Below, piece by piece: positions 62,826 to 64,000 of a stretch of DNA of 64,000 nucleotides (the first letter of the stretch is position 1; every line of letters starts with the position of its first letter). The notes below the pieces were generated by a model. It made no database searches. It was given only the letters and a program-made list of their open reading frames with translations, and was not told the origin of the DNA. The stretch is from Cohaesibacter sp. ES.047 (lineage in GTDB: Bacteria; Pseudomonadota; Alphaproteobacteria; Rhizobiales; Cohaesibacteraceae), in NCBI RefSeq assembly GCF_900215505.1, contig NZ_LT907844.1, positions 1,956,501-2,020,500 on the forward strand, in the 5' to 3' direction. The position numbers and the translations under genes were made by a program.

Positions 62826-63464
62826 ATGCAAGCTATTGCAAATAAGGGTGCCGGTAGCATCCTCGCCGAAATTGCGGCTGTGATCGTGGACAACAAGGCC
62901 TATCTGTCAGAGATCGATGGCAAGATCGGGGACGGTGACCACGGCATCAACATGGCCAAGGGGTTCGGTCGTGCGGCTCAGGATCTGGATCCGGATGGCA
63001 CTCTGACCGATGCGATGGAAGTGCTTTCCAACGTGTTGATGACAGAGATCGGGGGCTCGATGGGGCCGCTCTATGGCATGATGTTCTCTGACATGGCCGA
63101 AGCCCTTGGTGATGCCGAGATGATTGATCCCAAAACGTTCAGCGCGATGCTTCGGGCCGGACATGACGGGGTACAGGGTATCGGCAACGCTCAGGTCGGG
63201 GACAAAACCTTGCTGGACACGCTGTCGCCAGCTCTCGAAAGCTTTGACAAGGCCATCGCTGATGGTCAGAGCTTTGCCGATGCGCTGGCATCGATGAAGG
63301 CTGCCGCCGAAGTCGGGCGTGACAGCACCATCGATCTTGTGGCCAAGCTCGGACGATCTGCGCGCCTCGGTGAACGGTCTCGCGGTGTTCTGGATGCTGG
63401 AGCGACCTCCTGCTGCCTGATCCTTTCCGGCTTTGCCGATGGTATTTCTGCCCGTCTGACGTGA
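62826..63464 (+). CDS. dhaL: Dihydroxyacetone kinase subunit DhaL
   Basis: A 212-residue ADP-binding subunit. The metal-binding acids stand in KIGDGDHGINMAKGF, and TEIGGSMGPLYGMMFSDM and GRSARLGERSRGVLDAGATS are conserved blocks. It starts 13 bases after dhaK and ends before a strong terminator, so dhaKL is one transcript. Confidence 0.93.
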   Translation: MQAIANKGAGSILAEIAAVIVDNKAYLSEIDGKIGDGDHGINMAKGFGRAAQDLDPDGTLTDAMEVLSNVLMTEIGGSMGPLYGMMFSDMAEALGDAEMIDPKTFSAMLRAGHDGVQGIGNAQVGDKTLLDTLSPALESFDKAIADGQSFADALASMKAAAEVGRDSTIDLVAKLGRSARLGERSRGVLDAGATSCCLILSGFADGISARLT

Positions 63465-63502
63465 TTGGATGGGTTCCTTTGGCAACCTGATTTTTGTGCA
63501 AT

Positions 63503-63531
63503 GGTACCGCGCGATGCGCGGTGCCTTTTTT
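63503..63531 (+). terminator. Rho-independent terminator after dhaL
   Basis: A 10-bp stem (GGTACCGCGC with GCGCGGTGCC, one mismatch) with a three-base loop and six T. Confidence 0.85.
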
Positions 63532-63707
63532 GTTGTCTTGTGTCGCGGACTGGTCAGTCCTTGCTGGATGACAGGACAAGGGGGCAGAGGATGACGCGAT
63601 TGGGGTGCGGGGCATATGAAAACGTCGCGGGCACTGGACGCTCCAATACTCTTGCCACGCTTGCGTTCTGGTTGCGAAGATTGGGTCCGTGGGATATAGA
63701 TTCTGGC

Positions 63708-64000
63708 ATGAAACAGGTTGATATCGAAGATATGGTCGCCTTCTTCCGGGAAGTGTCGATACGCATGAAGGAGCAGGCTGATTATCTCGGTCAGCTCGAT
63801 GGTGAAATTGGTGACGGCGATCACGGCTACACCATGGCGCGTGGCTTTTCCGCCATCGTTCAGGCGCTGAATGATGCCGACCTTCAATCGTTTGACCTGT
63901 CCGCGTTGTTCAACCGGAGCGCTGAGAGCTTTCTGGAAGCCGTCGGAGCTACCGCAGGCCCGCTCTATGCCTCGGGTCTGTTGTCTGCCAGCGACTTGGC
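63708..64000 (+). CDS. Second DhaL-like protein (partial, runs off window)
   Basis: The first 97 residues of a DhaL paralogue: QLDGEIGDGDHGYTMARGF holds the metal acids and AVGATAGPLYASGLL the next block. It follows the dhaL terminator, so it is transcribed separately or is part of another sugar-kinase set. The frame is open upstream to an ATG at 63591 with GAGG beside it; 63708 is preferred since family similarity starts there. Confidence 0.8.
   Translation, partial: MKQVDIEDMVAFFREVSIRMKEQADYLGQLDGEIGDGDHGYTMARGFSAIVQALNDADLQSFDLSALFNRSAESFLEAVGATAGPLYASGLLSASDL

Overview
The window looks like a chromosome segment of an alphaproteobacterium, probably Hyphomicrobiales. Pointers are a CpdR-type response regulator, DUF2336 and DUF459 proteins, an RpoH-type promoter before an Hsp20 gene and GC-rich codon use. 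Genus cannot be fixed from the sequence; Cohaesibacter-like is only a guess.

Layout. (1) 1-6605: minus-strand export cluster with an FtsX/MacB permease and its ATPase, then an ABC-2 permease, ATPase, membrane-fusion lipoprotein and CecR-like TetR regulator, with a perfect 30-bp palindrome upstream. (2) 6.7-24.96 kb: housekeeping genes (acetyltransferase, uracil-DNA glycosylase, PAS-GGDEF, RhlE helicase, EttA, pirin, TrmO-like, DUF2336, VOC, GalU, MltB-like transglycosylase, DUF459, HisN-like phosphatase, hydrolase, Hsp20, threonine aldolase). (3) 25.0-27.8 kb: DUF2282 peptide, DUF692, DUF2063 and DoxX genes, the layout of copper-related bufferin (Gig) peptides. (4) N-formylglutamate amidohydrolase, CpdR and tRNA-Val(GAC). 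(5) 30,338-61,088: a 30.7-kb genomic island bounded by a perfect 59-bp direct repeat whose left copy is the 3' part of the tRNA. (6) 61.2-64 kb: a decayed second integrase, then DhaK, DhaL and a truncated second DhaL-like gene.

The island carries an integrase and excisionase, a MOBV/Pre-like relaxase with a candidate oriT hairpin, an IS1182-type element, two tandem CBASS-like nucleotidyltransferases, and an unusual type III CRISPR-Cas locus. HipBA lies at its right end. The CRISPR locus has a divergent layout. RT-Cas1, Cas2 and Cas6 are on the minus strand. Array 1 follows (9 repeats), then on the plus strand a compact Cas10 without a visible HD domain and with GGDE in place of GGDD, a fused RAMP protein (Cas7 plus a Csx10/Cas5-like part), a double-RAMP protein and a large RAMP of the TIGR03986 type. 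Array 2 (4 repeats) follows and has a related but different repeat. This resembles the fused-subunit type III-D variant. Left of the adaptation genes, on the minus strand, lie a large CorA-like membrane protein with a GMN motif and a DHH-motif protein. That pair recalls the CorA effector and the phosphodiesterase of SAM-AMP signalling type III systems. A fused-RAMP III-D complex with RT-Cas1 and a CorA/DHH output arm is the most interesting system here. The signalling chemistry is inferred, not seen.
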